Below, one piece after another: positions 41,572 to 50,660 of a stretch of 64,000 bases of DNA. Within the stretch, counting starts at the first letter, position 1. Every line of letters begins with the position of its first letter. The notes under the pieces were generated by a model. It worked only from the letters and a program-made list of their open reading frames with translations, was not told the DNA's origin and did no database searches. The position numbers and the translations under genes were made by a program. Source of the stretch: Mycolicibacterium sp. CH28 (GTDB lineage: Bacteria > Actinomycetota > Actinomycetes > Mycobacteriales > Mycobacteriaceae); the NCBI RefSeq assembly GCF_004745805.1, contig NZ_SRLQ01000012.1, positions 1-64,000 on the forward strand. Reading direction: 5' to 3'.

Positions 41572-42314
41572 TCTCCGCAACCCGCGCTGAGGTGTGCGCC
41601 GTCGCGTGCGCCGAATTGTTCCGTGATGCAGGCGAAATCATGGTCAGCCCAATGGCCAACATGGTGTCGATCGGTGCGCGGTTGGCCCGGTTGACGTTCT
41701 CCCCCGACATTCTGCTGACCGACGGCGAGGCTCGCATCTTCGCCGACACCCCGGCAATGGGCGCCACCGGCGCCATCGAGGGCTGGATGCCATTCGGCCG
41801 CGTGTTCGAAACGCTCGCCTGGGGCCGGCGTCATGTCGTGATGGGTGCCAACCAGATCGACCGCTACGGCAACCAGAACCTGTCGGCCTTCGGCCCGCTG
41901 CAACATCCGACCCGGCAGATGTTCGGTGTGCGCGGCGCACCGGGCAACACCATCAACCATGCCACCAGCTACTGGGTCGGCAATCACTCCAAGCGAGTGT
42001 TCGGCGAGTCGGTCGATATCGTGTCCGGAATCGGCTGGGACAAGGTCGATCCGGACAACCCCGCCTTCCGCTTCGTCAATGTCTTTCGGGTGGTGACCAA
42101 CCTCGGCGTGTTCGACTTCAACGGGCCCGACCACCAGATGCGCGCGGTGTCACTGCACCCGGGCGTGAGTCCCGAAGACGTCGCCGAGAACACCTCGTTC
42201 GAGGTGCACGGCCTTGGCGAGGCTGAGACCAGCCGCCTGCCGTCCGGTGAAGAGCGGAAGCTGATCCAAGAGGTCATCGATCCCAAGGGCCTTAGGGACC
42301 GAGAGGTGAAGTAG
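41568..42314 (+). CDS. ipdB: IpdB, CoA-transferase-like ring hydrolase beta
   Basis: A 248-residue partner of IpdA, ortholog of Rv3552. The subunit keeps the fold of CoA-transferase beta chains; GEARIFADTPAMGATGAIEGWMPFGR spans the region of the usual catalytic Glu. Needed for the last ring opening of sterols; mutants in M. tuberculosis accumulate toxic CoA esters. Four bases separate it from ipdC. Confidence 0.93.
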   Translation: MISATRAEVCAVACAELFRDAGEIMVSPMANMVSIGARLARLTFSPDILLTDGEARIFADTPAMGATGAIEGWMPFGRVFETLAWGRRHVVMGANQIDRYGNQNLSAFGPLQHPTRQMFGVRGAPGNTINHATSYWVGNHSKRVFGESVDIVSGIGWDKVDPDNPAFRFVNVFRVVTNLGVFDFNGPDHQMRAVSLHPGVSPEDVAENTSFEVHGLGEAETSRLPSGEERKLIQEVIDPKGLRDREVK

Positions 42315-42318
42315 GAAG

Positions 42319-43383
42319 ATGTCGGCTTCTTTGAAGACCCCGCTGACCGAGCTGATCGGCATCGAGCACCCCGTCGTACAGACCGGCATGGGCTGGGTCG
42401 CCGGTGCGCGATTGGTCTCGGCCACGTCCAACGCCGGCGGTCTTGGCATCCTGGCCTCGGCCACGATGACGATCGACGAGCTGGCGACCGCGATCAAGAA
42501 GGTCAAGGCCACGACGGACAAACCCTTCGGGGTCAACATCCGCGCCGACGGCGCCGATGCCGGCGACCGCGTGGACTTGATGATCCGCGAGGGCGTCAAG
42601 GTTGCCTCGTTCGCACTGGCCCCCAAGCAAGAACTGATCGCGCGCCTCAAAGGGGCCGGCTCCGTGGTGATTCCGTCGGTCGGTGCGGCCAAGCATGCCC
42701 GCAAGGTTGCCGGCTGGGGTGCCGACGCCGTGATCGTGCAGGGCGGCGAGGGCGGCGGACACACCGGCCCGGTCGCCACCACGCTGTTGCTCCCCTCGGT
42801 GCTCGACGCCGTAGACATCCCGGTGGTCGCGGCGGGTGGATTCTTCGACGGCCGCGGACTGGCCGCGGCGCTGTCCTACGGCGCCGCCGGCGTGGCGATG
42901 GGCACCCGGTTCCTGCTGACCTCGGACTCGACGGTGCCCGAGGAGATCAAGCAGCGCTACCTGAAGGCCGCCCTCGACGGCACCGTGGTCTCCACCCGGG
43001 TGGATGGCATGCCGCACCGCGTGCTGCGCACCGAACTCGTGGAGAAGCTCGAAAGCGGCTCGCCGGTGCGGGGTTTCACCGCTGCGGTCCGCAACGCGGC
43101 CAAGTTCAAGAAGATGTCGCAGATGACCTGGACGGCGATGATCCGCGACGGCCTGGCCATGCGCCACGGCAAGGATCTCACCTGGGCACAGGTGCTGATG
43201 GCCGCCAACACTCCGATGCTGCTGAAGGCCGGCCTGGTCGAAGGGAACACCGAGGCCGGGGTGCTGGCCTCCGGGCAGGTCGCCGGGATCATCGAGGATC
43301 TGCCGTCGTGCGCCGAGCTGGTCGAGACCATCGTCGGCGACGCCATCAAACATCTGCAGGCCGCCGCCGCGCTCGTCGAATAG
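42319..43383 (+). CDS. ipdC: IpdC, flavin-dependent (NMO-fold) dehydrogenase
   Basis: A 354-residue TIM-barrel flavoprotein of the nitronate-monooxygenase/2-nitropropane-dioxygenase fold, ortholog of Rv3553. It oxidises the hydroxy-indanone propionyl-CoA ring intermediate. Features: PVVQTGMGWVAGARLVSATSNAGGLG, then VIVQGGEGGGHTG (FMN phosphate region) and VVAAGGFFDGRGLAAALSYGAAGVAMGTRFL. Last gene of the echA20-ipdABC operon; a hairpin follows. Confidence 0.93.
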   Translation: MSASLKTPLTELIGIEHPVVQTGMGWVAGARLVSATSNAGGLGILASATMTIDELATAIKKVKATTDKPFGVNIRADGADAGDRVDLMIREGVKVASFALAPKQELIARLKGAGSVVIPSVGAAKHARKVAGWGADAVIVQGGEGGGHTGPVATTLLLPSVLDAVDIPVVAAGGFFDGRGLAAALSYGAAGVAMGTRFLLTSDSTVPEEIKQRYLKAALDGTVVSTRVDGMPHRVLRTELVEKLESGSPVRGFTAAVRNAAKFKKMSQMTWTAMIRDGLAMRHGKDLTWAQVLMAANTPMLLKAGLVEGNTEAGVLASGQVAGIIEDLPSCAELVETIVGDAIKHLQAAAALVE

Positions 43384-43391
43384 GGCGTAGC

Positions 43392-43412
43392 TTGGGCGTG
43401 TAGCACGCCCAA
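43392..43412 (+). terminator. hairpin after ipdC
   Basis: TTGGGCGTG-TAG-CACGCCCAA, perfect 9-bp stem and 3-base loop, 8 bases past the ipdC stop, without T-run. A separate 12-base palindrome CCCGACGTCGGG (43422-43433) precedes the next gene. Confidence 0.6.
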
Positions 43413-43440
43413 TGAGTTCGACCCGACGTCGGGGGACGCT

Positions 43441-43854
43441 ATGGCACTCGCACCGGACAGCTGGCCGCGACAGTTCCGCGACCTGATCCGCCTGTCGAAC
43501 AAGTACCTGCTCAACCCGGTCATGCTGCGGCTGGCGGGGACCCGCTACTGGTACGCGTCGGTGGTGCACCACACCGGGCGTCGGTCGGGCAAGGAGTACA
43601 CCACCCCGGTGGTGGCCGACCGCGTCGGCGACCGGTTCATCGTGCCGCTGCCCTATGGCACGCAAGTCGACTGGCTGCGTAACGTGCTGACAGCCGGGCA
43701 GGCGCGCATCACCACCAAGGGCCAGACCTACGAGGTCGTCTCACCCGAGATCATCGACGCCACCGAGGCCCTTCCCCTGCTTCCCCGCGATCGGCGGCGG
43801 ACATTCGAGCGCACCGGAGTCGACCATTTCCTGCGCGCCACCCTGACCCAGTGA
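43441..43854 (+). CDS. DUF385-type F420-dependent nitroreductase-family protein
   Basis: A 137-residue split-barrel protein of the deazaflavin-dependent nitroreductase family (a paralog type of Ddn). The motif VVHHTGRRSGKEYTTPVVADRV matches the conserved TxGRxSG cofactor turn, and WLRNVLTAGQARITTKG follows. Probably binds F420 and reduces an unknown substrate. It starts with an ATG near GGGGGA. It sits between ipdC and satD and is apparently transcribed by itself. Confidence 0.8.
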   Translation: MALAPDSWPRQFRDLIRLSNKYLLNPVMLRLAGTRYWYASVVHHTGRRSGKEYTTPVVADRVGDRFIVPLPYGTQVDWLRNVLTAGQARITTKGQTYEVVSPEIIDATEALPLLPRDRRRTFERTGVDHFLRATLTQ

Positions 43855-43876
43855 AGCGTTAAGCTACATTCTCCAT

Positions 43877-43899
43877 ATATGAAGCTATAGTCTTCATAT
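43877..43899. promoter_or_regulatory. palindromic operator around a leaderless satD promoter
   Basis: ATATGAAG-CTATAGT-CTTCATAT, perfect 8-7-8 inverted repeat. The -10 hexamer TATAGT (43886-43891) fills the centre and the satD ATG (43898) lies in the right arm, 6 bases after the hexamer. An imperfect direct repeat of 18 bases (AAGCTACATTCTCCATAT at 43861 and AAGCTATAGTCTTCATAT at 43882) overlies it. The low GC of this stretch stands out. Confidence 0.7.
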
Positions 43900-44548
43900 G
43901 GGTGATGTGAAGGCCGGCGCATCGTCGCTGCGCGCCGCCCTGATCGGGGATGTGGTCGGCTCGCGGCACGTCTCCGACCGTCGCGATCTGCATCACCGCG
44001 TCAGCCGCGCCCTGGCCGAGGTCGCCGCGGGCTCCCCCGATCCGCCGGCGTTCACAGTGGGCGACGAGTTCCAGGGCAGCTACCCCGCCGTGGGTGCGGC
44101 GATCGACGCGGCGCTCTCGGTGCGGCTGGCACTGGCGCCCGACGTCGACGTCCGCTTCGGCATCGGCTGGGGCGAAGTCACCGTCCTCGATACGACCACC
44201 GGCATCCAGGACGGCCCCGGCTGGTGGTCGGCGCGGGCAGCCATCGAGTGGACTGCCGGCGCGCAGCGACAACCCGGCCTGACCCACGTCCGCACCGCCT
44301 ACCGCCGTGCCGACACCGAAGGGCCCGACCCAGACACCGTCAACGCCGCCCTCTTGTGTCGGGACCACCTGCTTGGATCGGTGGATGCGCGGTCCCTGCG
44401 CCTGCTGCGGGGATTGCTCGAACACAAGACGAAGAAGGAACTGGCGGCAATGGAAGGCATCAGTGCGTCTGCGGTCTCCCAGCGCACCGCGCGCGACGGG
44501 CTGGACCTGCTGGTGCTGGCGTCGCGGCACCTGCGGGCAATCCGATGA
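43898..44548 (+). CDS. SatD family protein with C-terminal helix-turn-helix
   Basis: A 216-residue SatD-family protein. N-terminal LRAALIGDVVGSRHVSDRRDLHHRV and central FTVGDEFQGSYPAVGAAIDAAL match this family, named from a streptococcal acid tolerance locus but biochemically uncharacterised. The C-terminus (about 165-210, KTKKELAAMEGISASAVSQRTARDG) is a LuxR/sigma-4-like helix-turn-helix, so DNA binding and self-control through the palindrome at its own start are plausible. It is probably leaderless. It overlaps the membrane gene after it by ATGA. Not part of the M. tuberculosis sterol locus, so an inserted pair. Confidence 0.8.
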   Translation: MGDVKAGASSLRAALIGDVVGSRHVSDRRDLHHRVSRALAEVAAGSPDPPAFTVGDEFQGSYPAVGAAIDAALSVRLALAPDVDVRFGIGWGEVTVLDTTTGIQDGPGWWSARAAIEWTAGAQRQPGLTHVRTAYRRADTEGPDPDTVNAALLCRDHLLGSVDARSLRLLRGLLEHKTKKELAAMEGISASAVSQRTARDGLDLLVLASRHLRAIR

Positions 44549-45285
44549 GCGGTGTCGCCGTCCTCTTGATCGCCGTCGGGTGCGCCGACATCGTCCGCCG
44601 GCTGTCATCGCACCGGTGGACCGCCGTGGTCACCGGTCCGGCGGTCGCGGTAGTCACCGCCCTGCTGTGCGGGCTGTGGCACCTCGGTGATCTGGTGCTG
44701 ATCGGCATTGCGGCGATATCCGCCGTCGCGTGGGAGGTGTCGAGTGCCCACGCCGAGCGGGTCGGCGGTCGCAGGCAGGCCGTGCCTGTTGCGTTGTTCG
44801 CCACCGCGCTGACCGTGCTGATTGTGCTGTCCGGCTTGGGGTCACCGGTGACCGGAGCGGTCAAGGCCTGGGCAGCATGGGCCGCGGTACCCGGGCTCGG
44901 CGAGGTCGAGCCGACCCGGCTGGTGATCGTGATCGGGGTGGTGCTGTTGCAGCTGATGACCGGCAATCAACTGGTGCGCCTGCTGCTCGGGTCGGTGGGC
45001 TCGGTCAAGCCCGCCGGCGAGCCACAGCCCTCCGACCGGCTCAAGGGCGGCCGGCTGCTAGGCCCGATGGAACGTCTGCTCATCCTGGGCCTCGGCCTGG
45101 CCGGCCAACTGGCTGCCGCGACGGCGGTCTTGGCGGCCAAGAGCATCATCCGATTCCCCGAGATCAATGCCCAAAAGGCCCGGGAGAGCGGGGGTATCGG
45201 TATCGACGACGTCACCGAGTACTTCCTGGTCGGCAGTTTCGCGAGCTGGATCGTCGCGCTGGGCGGACTCGCGCTGACGCAATAG
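44545..45285 (+). CDS. membrane partner of SatD (DUF3307-like C-terminus)
   Basis: A 246-residue membrane protein with about seven hydrophobic segments. The last 75 residues (GPMERLLILGLGLAGQLAAATAVLAAKSIIRF onward, then VTEYFLVGSFASW) resemble the conserved C-terminal part of DUF3307 membrane proteins, which often neighbour SatD genes. The N-terminal half is not recognised. ATG overlaps the satD stop. Function unknown; possibly a two-gene stress or sensing unit with SatD. Confidence 0.72.
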   Translation: MSGVAVLLIAVGCADIVRRLSSHRWTAVVTGPAVAVVTALLCGLWHLGDLVLIGIAAISAVAWEVSSAHAERVGGRRQAVPVALFATALTVLIVLSGLGSPVTGAVKAWAAWAAVPGLGEVEPTRLVIVIGVVLLQLMTGNQLVRLLLGSVGSVKPAGEPQPSDRLKGGRLLGPMERLLILGLGLAGQLAAATAVLAAKSIIRFPEINAQKARESGGIGIDDVTEYFLVGSFASWIVALGGLALTQ

Positions 45286-45324
45286 TGCGCAGTCTCGACC
45301 ATTGAGCCCGCAGACGACTGTGTG

Positions 45325-46473
45325 TCAGAGCCTTTCGATGATGGTGACGTTGGCGGTGCCGCCGCCCTCGCACATCGTCTGCAGACCGTAGCGACCACCG
45401 CGGCGCTCGAGCTCATTGAGCATGGTGGTGAACAGCTTTGCGCCGGTGGCTCCAAGCGGATGACCGAGTGCGATGGCGCCCCCGTTGGGGTTGACCTTCT
45501 CCGGGTCGATCTTGGTCTCCTTGAGCCAGGCCATCACCACCGGCGCAAACGCCTCGTTGATCTCGACGACGTCGATGTCCTCGATGGTCAGGCCGGCTTT
45601 GTCCAACGCGTAGCGGGTGGCCGGGATCGGACCGGTGAGCATGAACACCGGGTCAGCGCCGCGAGCACTGATGTGGTGGATGCGGGCTCGCGGAGTCAGC
45701 TTGTGGTCCTTGACCGCCTGCTCGGAGGCGAGCAGCACAGCGCTTGCGCCATCAGAGATCTGGCTGGCCATCGCCGCGGTCACCCGGCCGCCTTCACGCA
45801 GTGGCTTGAGCGCGGCCATCTTCTCCAGGCTCGACTCGCGGGGTCCCTCGTCGGTACGGAAGTCGCCGACCGGGACGATCTCGTTCTCGAAGCGTCCGGC
45901 GCGGATCGCGGCGAACGCCTTCTCGTGGCTGCCCAGCGCGAACTCCTCCATCTCCTCGCGGGAGATGTTCCACTTCTCGGCGATCATCTCCGCGCCGCGG
46001 AACTGGGAGATCTCCTGATCGCCGTAGCGGTGCAACCAGTTCTCCGACTCGTTGGTCGGCGAGGTGAACCCGAACTGCTCGGCGACGAGCATCGCCGAGG
46101 AAATCGGGATACGGCTCATGTTCTGCATGCCGCCGGCCAGAATGAAGTCGGCGGTGCCGGCCATGATGGCCTGTGCGCCAAAGGAAATCGCCTGCTGGCT
46201 AGATCCGCACTGGCGGTCGACGGTGACACCGGGAACCTCTTCGGGGAAGCCCGCCGCGAGCCAGGTGTTGCGCCCGATGTTGCCGGCCTGCGGGCCGATC
46301 GTGTCCAGGCAGCCGACAATCGCATCCTCGACGGCGCCGGGGTCGACGTCGACCCGGTCGAAGATTCCACGGAAGGCCACCACGCCGAGGTCGATGGGGT
46401 GGACGTGGGCCAGTGATCCGTTGCGCTTGCCCACCGCGGTACGCACGGCGTCGATGACGTAGGCCTCAGGCAT
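45325..46473 (-). CDS. fadA6: FadA6, thiolase of ring catabolism
   Basis: A 382-residue thiolase, ortholog of Rv3556c. It cleaves beta-keto CoA esters from the C and D rings (MOODA-CoA stage). Cys89 in DRQCGSSQQA is the nucleophile; NEAFAP, GHPLGATG and MCEGGG complete the active site. It lies 10 bases after kstR2 in the same direction, at the end of a run fadE30-ipdF-kstR2-fadA6. Confidence 0.94.
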   Translation of the reverse strand: MPEAYVIDAVRTAVGKRNGSLAHVHPIDLGVVAFRGIFDRVDVDPGAVEDAIVGCLDTIGPQAGNIGRNTWLAAGFPEEVPGVTVDRQCGSSQQAISFGAQAIMAGTADFILAGGMQNMSRIPISSAMLVAEQFGFTSPTNESENWLHRYGDQEISQFRGAEMIAEKWNISREEMEEFALGSHEKAFAAIRAGRFENEIVPVGDFRTDEGPRESSLEKMAALKPLREGGRVTAAMASQISDGASAVLLASEQAVKDHKLTPRARIHHISARGADPVFMLTGPIPATRYALDKAGLTIEDIDVVEINEAFAPVVMAWLKETKIDPEKVNPNGGAIALGHPLGATGAKLFTTMLNELERRGGRYGLQTMCEGGGTANVTIIERL

Positions 46474-46483
46474 GTCGATCTCC

Positions 46484-47080
46484 TTATCGGTTGTCGGGCG
46501 TGGCTATGCCGCCCAGAACGATGGCGAGGTATTGGCGGCCGACCTCTTCGGCGCTCAGCGGTCCCCCCGGCTGATACCAACGGACCGAAACCCAGGTGGT
46601 GTCCCGGATGAACCGGTAGACCACGTCGACGTCGATGTCGGGGCGGAAGCAGCCCTGCGCGACACCCTCGTTGAGCAGGTCGAGCCACATCTGACGTTGT
46701 TCTTTGTTACGGGTTTCGACGAAGTCGAATTGCGGCAGCGTGGAAAGGCGCTTGGCTTCGTCCTGGTAGATGACGACCTGAGCGTGCCGATGTTCGATCG
46801 CCTCGAACGACGTCATGAACAGGCCCTTGAGCCGTTCGAGCGGATTGGACTCGGTGCTGATGATCGCCTGGTAGCGATCGAAGAGCCAGTCCAGGAAGTC
46901 GCGCAGCACCTCAGAGACCATCTGCTCTTTGCTCTTGAAGTGGTGATAGAGGCTGCCGGACAGGATGCCCGCCGAGTCGGCGATATCGCGCACGGTCGTC
47001 GCGCGCAGGCCGCGTTCGGCGAACATCGTCGCGGCGAGCACTAACAGCTCGTCGCGACGACTCACCGGCTGCTCGGTCAT
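46484..47080 (-). CDS. kstR2: KstR2, TetR repressor of ring-degradation genes
   Basis: A 198-residue TetR regulator, ortholog of Rv3557c. Helix-turn-helix TTVRDIADSAGILSGSLYHHFKSKEQM is identical in style to KstR2. It represses the genes with AnCAAGnnCTTGnT sites (39837, 49048) and is released by HIP-CoA, the FadD3 product. Its ATG overlaps the ipdF stop (ATGA), so it is expressed as part of its own regulon. Confidence 0.94.
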   Translation of the reverse strand: MTEQPVSRRDELLVLAATMFAERGLRATTVRDIADSAGILSGSLYHHFKSKEQMVSEVLRDFLDWLFDRYQAIISTESNPLERLKGLFMTSFEAIEHRHAQVVIYQDEAKRLSTLPQFDFVETRNKEQRQMWLDLLNEGVAQGCFRPDIDVDVVYRFIRDTTWVSVRWYQPGGPLSAEEVGRQYLAIVLGGIATPDNR

Positions 47081-47868
47081 GGGTGCTGGCTCGACACCGA
47101 AATCACTTCGCCGGTCAGGTAACTGGAGTAGTCACTGGCCAGGAACGCGATGGTGGACGCGATCTCCCACGGCTCGGCGGCGCGGCCGAAGGCCTCCCCC
47201 TCGGAGAGCCGGTCGAGCAGGTCGGTCGAACTGGTCTTCTCGAGGAACTTGTGCCGGGCGATGCTCGGCGAGACCGCGTTGATCCGCACCCCGTACTCGA
47301 CGGCCTCGATCGCGCTGCACCGAGTCAGCGCCATCACTCCGGCCTTGGCCGCGGCGTAGTGCGACTGTGAGTGCTGTGCCCGCCAGCCCAGAACACTGGC
47401 GTTGTTGACGATCACCCCGCCGTGGCCGGCGTCGCGGAAGTACCGCAGCGCGGCGCGGGTGGCCCGCATCACCGAGGTGAGCGTGACGTTGAAGACCCGG
47501 TCCCATTCCTCGTCGGTCATGTCGACGACCGGGGTCTGGCCACCCAGTCCGGCGTTGTTGACGAGGACATCGAGTCGCCCCATGGCGGCCACCGCGTCGG
47601 CGACAAGTGCATCGACGGCAGCGGTGGAGGTGACGTCGCACACCACGCTCTCCACCCGGCCGAGCCCCAATTCCGCAAGCTGGTCCCGGGTTTCGCCGAG
47701 CCGACGCTCGTGGTGATCGGAGATGACGACGTCCGCGCCTTCGAGCAACGCGCGCCGCGCCGTCGCCGATCCGATGCCGGTGCCGGCCGCGGCGGTCACG
47801 ACCACGACCTTGCCGGTCAGCAGACCATGGCCGTCGATCTCCGGGGGGACGTCCGCTAATGACGGCAC
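47077..47868 (-). CDS. ipdF: IpdF, SDR of ring catabolism
   Basis: A 263-residue short-chain dehydrogenase, ortholog of Rv3559c. IpdF oxidises the 5-hydroxyl of the indane propionyl-CoA ring intermediate. Cofactor loop TAAAGTGIGSATA, NNAGLGG, NNASVLG and YAAAKAG are visible. A GTG at 47868 shares its first base with the fadE30 stop (TAGTG), so the two are tightly joined. Confidence 0.9.
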   Translation of the reverse strand: MPSLADVPPEIDGHGLLTGKVVVVTAAAGTGIGSATARRALLEGADVVISDHHERRLGETRDQLAELGLGRVESVVCDVTSTAAVDALVADAVAAMGRLDVLVNNAGLGGQTPVVDMTDEEWDRVFNVTLTSVMRATRAALRYFRDAGHGGVIVNNASVLGWRAQHSQSHYAAAKAGVMALTRCSAIEAVEYGVRINAVSPSIARHKFLEKTSSTDLLDRLSEGEAFGRAAEPWEIASTIAFLASDYSSYLTGEVISVSSQHP

Positions 47869-49031
47869 TAGCCCTTCACCTCTCGAGGCAGGCCGAGCAC
47901 GCGCTCGGCGATGATGTTGCGCTGAATTTCGTTGGAGCCGCCGTAGATTGTGTCAGAGCGGGAGAACAGGAACAGCCGCTGCCACTCGTCGAACTCGCCG
48001 CCGGGCATGAGCAGGCCGGACTTGCCTTTGATCTCCATGGCCAGCTCGCCGAGATCGCGATGCCAGTTCGCCCACAGCAGCTTCGACACTGAGTCTTTTC
48101 CGGCGGCCGTGCCGCCGGCTTGTTCCACGTCCATCGTGGCCAGCGCGTACGACCTCATGGTCTGCAGCCCGGCCCACGCCCGGGTGAGCCGCTCACGGAT
48201 CAGCGGGTCGTCGATCGCGCCATTGGCCTTGGCCAGCTCGACGATCCCGGAAAGCTCACGGGCATAACGGATCTGCTGGCCAAGCGTGGACACGCCGCGT
48301 TCGAAGGTCAATGTCCCCATGGCGACCCGCCAGCCGTCGCCCGGCGCACCGACGACCAGGTCGGCGTCGGTGCGGGCGTCGGTGAAGAACACCTCGTTGA
48401 ACTCCGAGTCGCCGGTCAGCTGGATGATCGGGCGGATCTCCACACCGGGCTGATCCAACGGCACCAGCAGGTAGGACAGGCCCGCGTGGCGTTTGGAGCC
48501 CTTCTCGGTGCGGGCCACCACGAAGCACCACTGCGCCCAGTGGGCCAGCGAGGTCCACACCTTCTGGCCGTTGATGATCCACTTGTCACCCTCCCGAACG
48601 GCGGTGGTGGCGACGTTGGCCAGGTCGCTGCCGGCACCAGGCTCGGAATAGCCCTGAGACCACAGCTCGGTGACGTCGAGGATCCGCGGCAGGAAGCGCT
48701 GCTGCTGCGCGGGGGTCCCGTAGGCGATCAGCGTCGGACCGAGTAGTTCCTCGCCGAGGTGGTTGACCTTGTCCGGCGCATCGGCCTTCGCATACTCCTC
48801 ATAGAAGGCCACCCGGTGCGCAACGGACAGACCTCGGCCGCCGTGCTCGATCGGCCAGCCCAGGCAGGTCAGCCCCGCCGCCGCCAGGTGCCGGTTCCAG
48901 GCCAGTCGCTCTTCGAAGGCTTCATGCTCACGGCCCGGACCACCGAGACCCTTGAGCGCGGTGTATTCGCCGACCAGGTTGTCGGCCAGCCACTCGCGGA
49001 CCTCCGCCCGGAACTCCTCGACCGCTATCAC
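47868..49031 (-). CDS. fadE30: FadE30, acyl-CoA dehydrogenase
   Basis: A 387-residue acyl-CoA dehydrogenase, ortholog of Rv3560c, acting on HIP-CoA (5-OH form) in ring breakdown. Features: GYSEPGAGSDLANVATT and VREGDKWIINGQKVWTS, with the C-terminal YGGSNEIQRNIIAERVLG. GTG at 49031 has no proper ribosome site; -10 TAGCCT (49038-49043) lies exactly 6 bases away, so leaderless. A KstR2 site is 4 bases further upstream. It opens the operon fadE30-ipdF-kstR2-fadA6. Confidence 0.93.
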   Translation of the reverse strand: MIAVEEFRAEVREWLADNLVGEYTALKGLGGPGREHEAFEERLAWNRHLAAAGLTCLGWPIEHGGRGLSVAHRVAFYEEYAKADAPDKVNHLGEELLGPTLIAYGTPAQQQRFLPRILDVTELWSQGYSEPGAGSDLANVATTAVREGDKWIINGQKVWTSLAHWAQWCFVVARTEKGSKRHAGLSYLLVPLDQPGVEIRPIIQLTGDSEFNEVFFTDARTDADLVVGAPGDGWRVAMGTLTFERGVSTLGQQIRYARELSGIVELAKANGAIDDPLIRERLTRAWAGLQTMRSYALATMDVEQAGGTAAGKDSVSKLLWANWHRDLGELAMEIKGKSGLLMPGGEFDEWQRLFLFSRSDTIYGGSNEIQRNIIAERVLGLPREVKG

Positions 49032-49047
49032 CCTTGTAGGCTAACCT

Positions 49048-49061
49048 ACCAAGCACTTGCT
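49048..49061. promoter_or_regulatory. KstR2 operator, fadE30/fadD3 divergence
   Basis: ACCAAGCACTTGCT fits AnCAAGnnCTTGnT exactly, between fadE30 (minus) and fadD3 (plus), as in M. tuberculosis. Confidence 0.9.
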
Positions 49062-49109
49062 TTGTTAGCCCGGGGACGATCCGCGGGCATCAAGCCCCAA
49101 GGAGTCTCG

Positions 49110-50660
49110 ATGGCGAGCCCCCCGCGCACCACACCCGCGGTGTTGGACCGGATGGCATTCGACTTCGCCGACCACGACGCCCTGGTCACCGAGGAGCGCA
49201 CCCTCACCTTCGCCGAATTGCGCGACGAGGTTCGCCGGGCCGCGGCGGCGATAATCGGGTTGGGTGTCGCCCCCGGCGATCGGGTTGCGATCTGGTCGCC
49301 GAACACCTGGCACTGGGTGATCGCCTGCCTGGCAATCCACTACGCCGGCGCGGTGATGGTGCCACTGAACACCCGCTACACCGCCGACGAGGCCTCCGAC
49401 ATCCTGGCCCGCACCGAGGCGCCGCTGCTGTTCGGGATGGGCAAGTTCCTGGGCGCCGACCGGGTGGCCGACCTGAATCGCGCTGCGCTGCCGGCACTGC
49501 GGCATATCGTCCGCATCCCGATCGACTCTGGTGACGGCAACTGGGACGAGTTCCTGGCCGGGCCGCAGCCTCCGCTGTCAGAGGTTGACGCCCGAGCGGC
49601 GGCGGTGCGCCCCGACGATCCCTCCGACGTCCTGTTCACCTCCGGCACGACCGGACGCAGCAAAGGCGTGCTGTGCGCGCACCGGCAGTCACTGGCGGCC
49701 CCGGCCGCGTGGGCCGAGTGCGGTCAGCTCACCAGTGCCGACCGCTACCTGTGCATCAACCCGTTCTTCCACAACTTCGGCTACAAGGCCGGCATCTTGG
49801 CCTGCCTGCAAACCGGCGCCACGCTGATCCCCCAGCTCACCTTCGACCCCGAGCAGGCGATGCGGGTGATCGCCGAGCAGCGCATCACCGTGCTGCCCGG
49901 CCCGCCGACAATCTTCCAGACGCTGCTGGACCACCCCGCCCGCAAGAACTACGACCTCAGCTCGCTGCGCTTCGCGGTGACCGGAGCGGCGACCGTGCCC
50001 GTCGTGCTCATCGAACGCATGCAGGCCGAGCTCGACTTCGATATCGTGCTGACCGCCTACGGGCTGACCGAAGCCAGCGGATTCGGGACCATGTGCCGCG
50101 CCGACGACGATGCAGTCACGGTGGCGACCACCTGCGGGCGGCCGATCGCCGACTTCGAATTGAGAATCGATGGCACCGACGGCTCCCCTGGTTCTGGGGG
50201 CGCCGGTGAGGTGTTGTTGCGCGGACCGAACGTGATGCTGGGCTACCTCGACGATCCGGCGGCCACCGCGGCAGCGATCGACGCGGACGGCTGGCTGCAC
50301 ACCGGCGATGTCGGCACCGTCGACGACGCGGGGAACCTGCGCATCACCGACCGGCTCAAGGACATGTATATCTGCGGCGGTTTCAACGTCTACCCCGCCG
50401 AGATCGAGCAGGTGCTGGCCCGACTCGACGGAGTCGCCGACGCCGCGGTGATCGGGGTGCCCGACGAACGGCTCGGCGAAGTCGGGCGTGCGTTCATCGT
50501 GCGCCGCGATGGCAGCGACCTCGACGAGCAGGCCGTCATCGACTACACCAAGAAGCACCTGGCCAATTTCAAGACCCCGCGCTCGGTGGTCTTCGTGGCG
50601 AGCCTGCCGCGAAATCCCGGCGGCAAAGTGGTCAAACCCACACTGCGAGAGATGGTTTGA
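49110..50660 (+). CDS. fadD3: FadD3, HIP-CoA ligase
   Basis: A 516-residue acyl-CoA synthetase of the adenylating superfamily, ortholog of Rv3561. It ligates CoA to 3a-H-4a(3'-propanoate)-7a-methylhexahydroindanedione (HIP), the gate to C/D-ring degradation, whose product relieves KstR2. Motifs: FTSGTTGRSKG (P-loop), TAYGLTE, and DMYICGGFNVYPAEIE; Lys in GGKVVKP is the adenylation lysine. ATG at 49110 with AAGGAG upstream; open frame extends upstream but lacks coding character. Its stop overlaps fadE31 by one base (TGATG). Confidence 0.95.
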   Translation: MASPPRTTPAVLDRMAFDFADHDALVTEERTLTFAELRDEVRRAAAAIIGLGVAPGDRVAIWSPNTWHWVIACLAIHYAGAVMVPLNTRYTADEASDILARTEAPLLFGMGKFLGADRVADLNRAALPALRHIVRIPIDSGDGNWDEFLAGPQPPLSEVDARAAAVRPDDPSDVLFTSGTTGRSKGVLCAHRQSLAAPAAWAECGQLTSADRYLCINPFFHNFGYKAGILACLQTGATLIPQLTFDPEQAMRVIAEQRITVLPGPPTIFQTLLDHPARKNYDLSSLRFAVTGAATVPVVLIERMQAELDFDIVLTAYGLTEASGFGTMCRADDDAVTVATTCGRPIADFELRIDGTDGSPGSGGAGEVLLRGPNVMLGYLDDPAATAAAIDADGWLHTGDVGTVDDAGNLRITDRLKDMYICGGFNVYPAEIEQVLARLDGVADAAVIGVPDERLGEVGRAFIVRRDGSDLDEQAVIDYTKKHLANFKTPRSVVFVASLPRNPGGKVVKPTLREMV

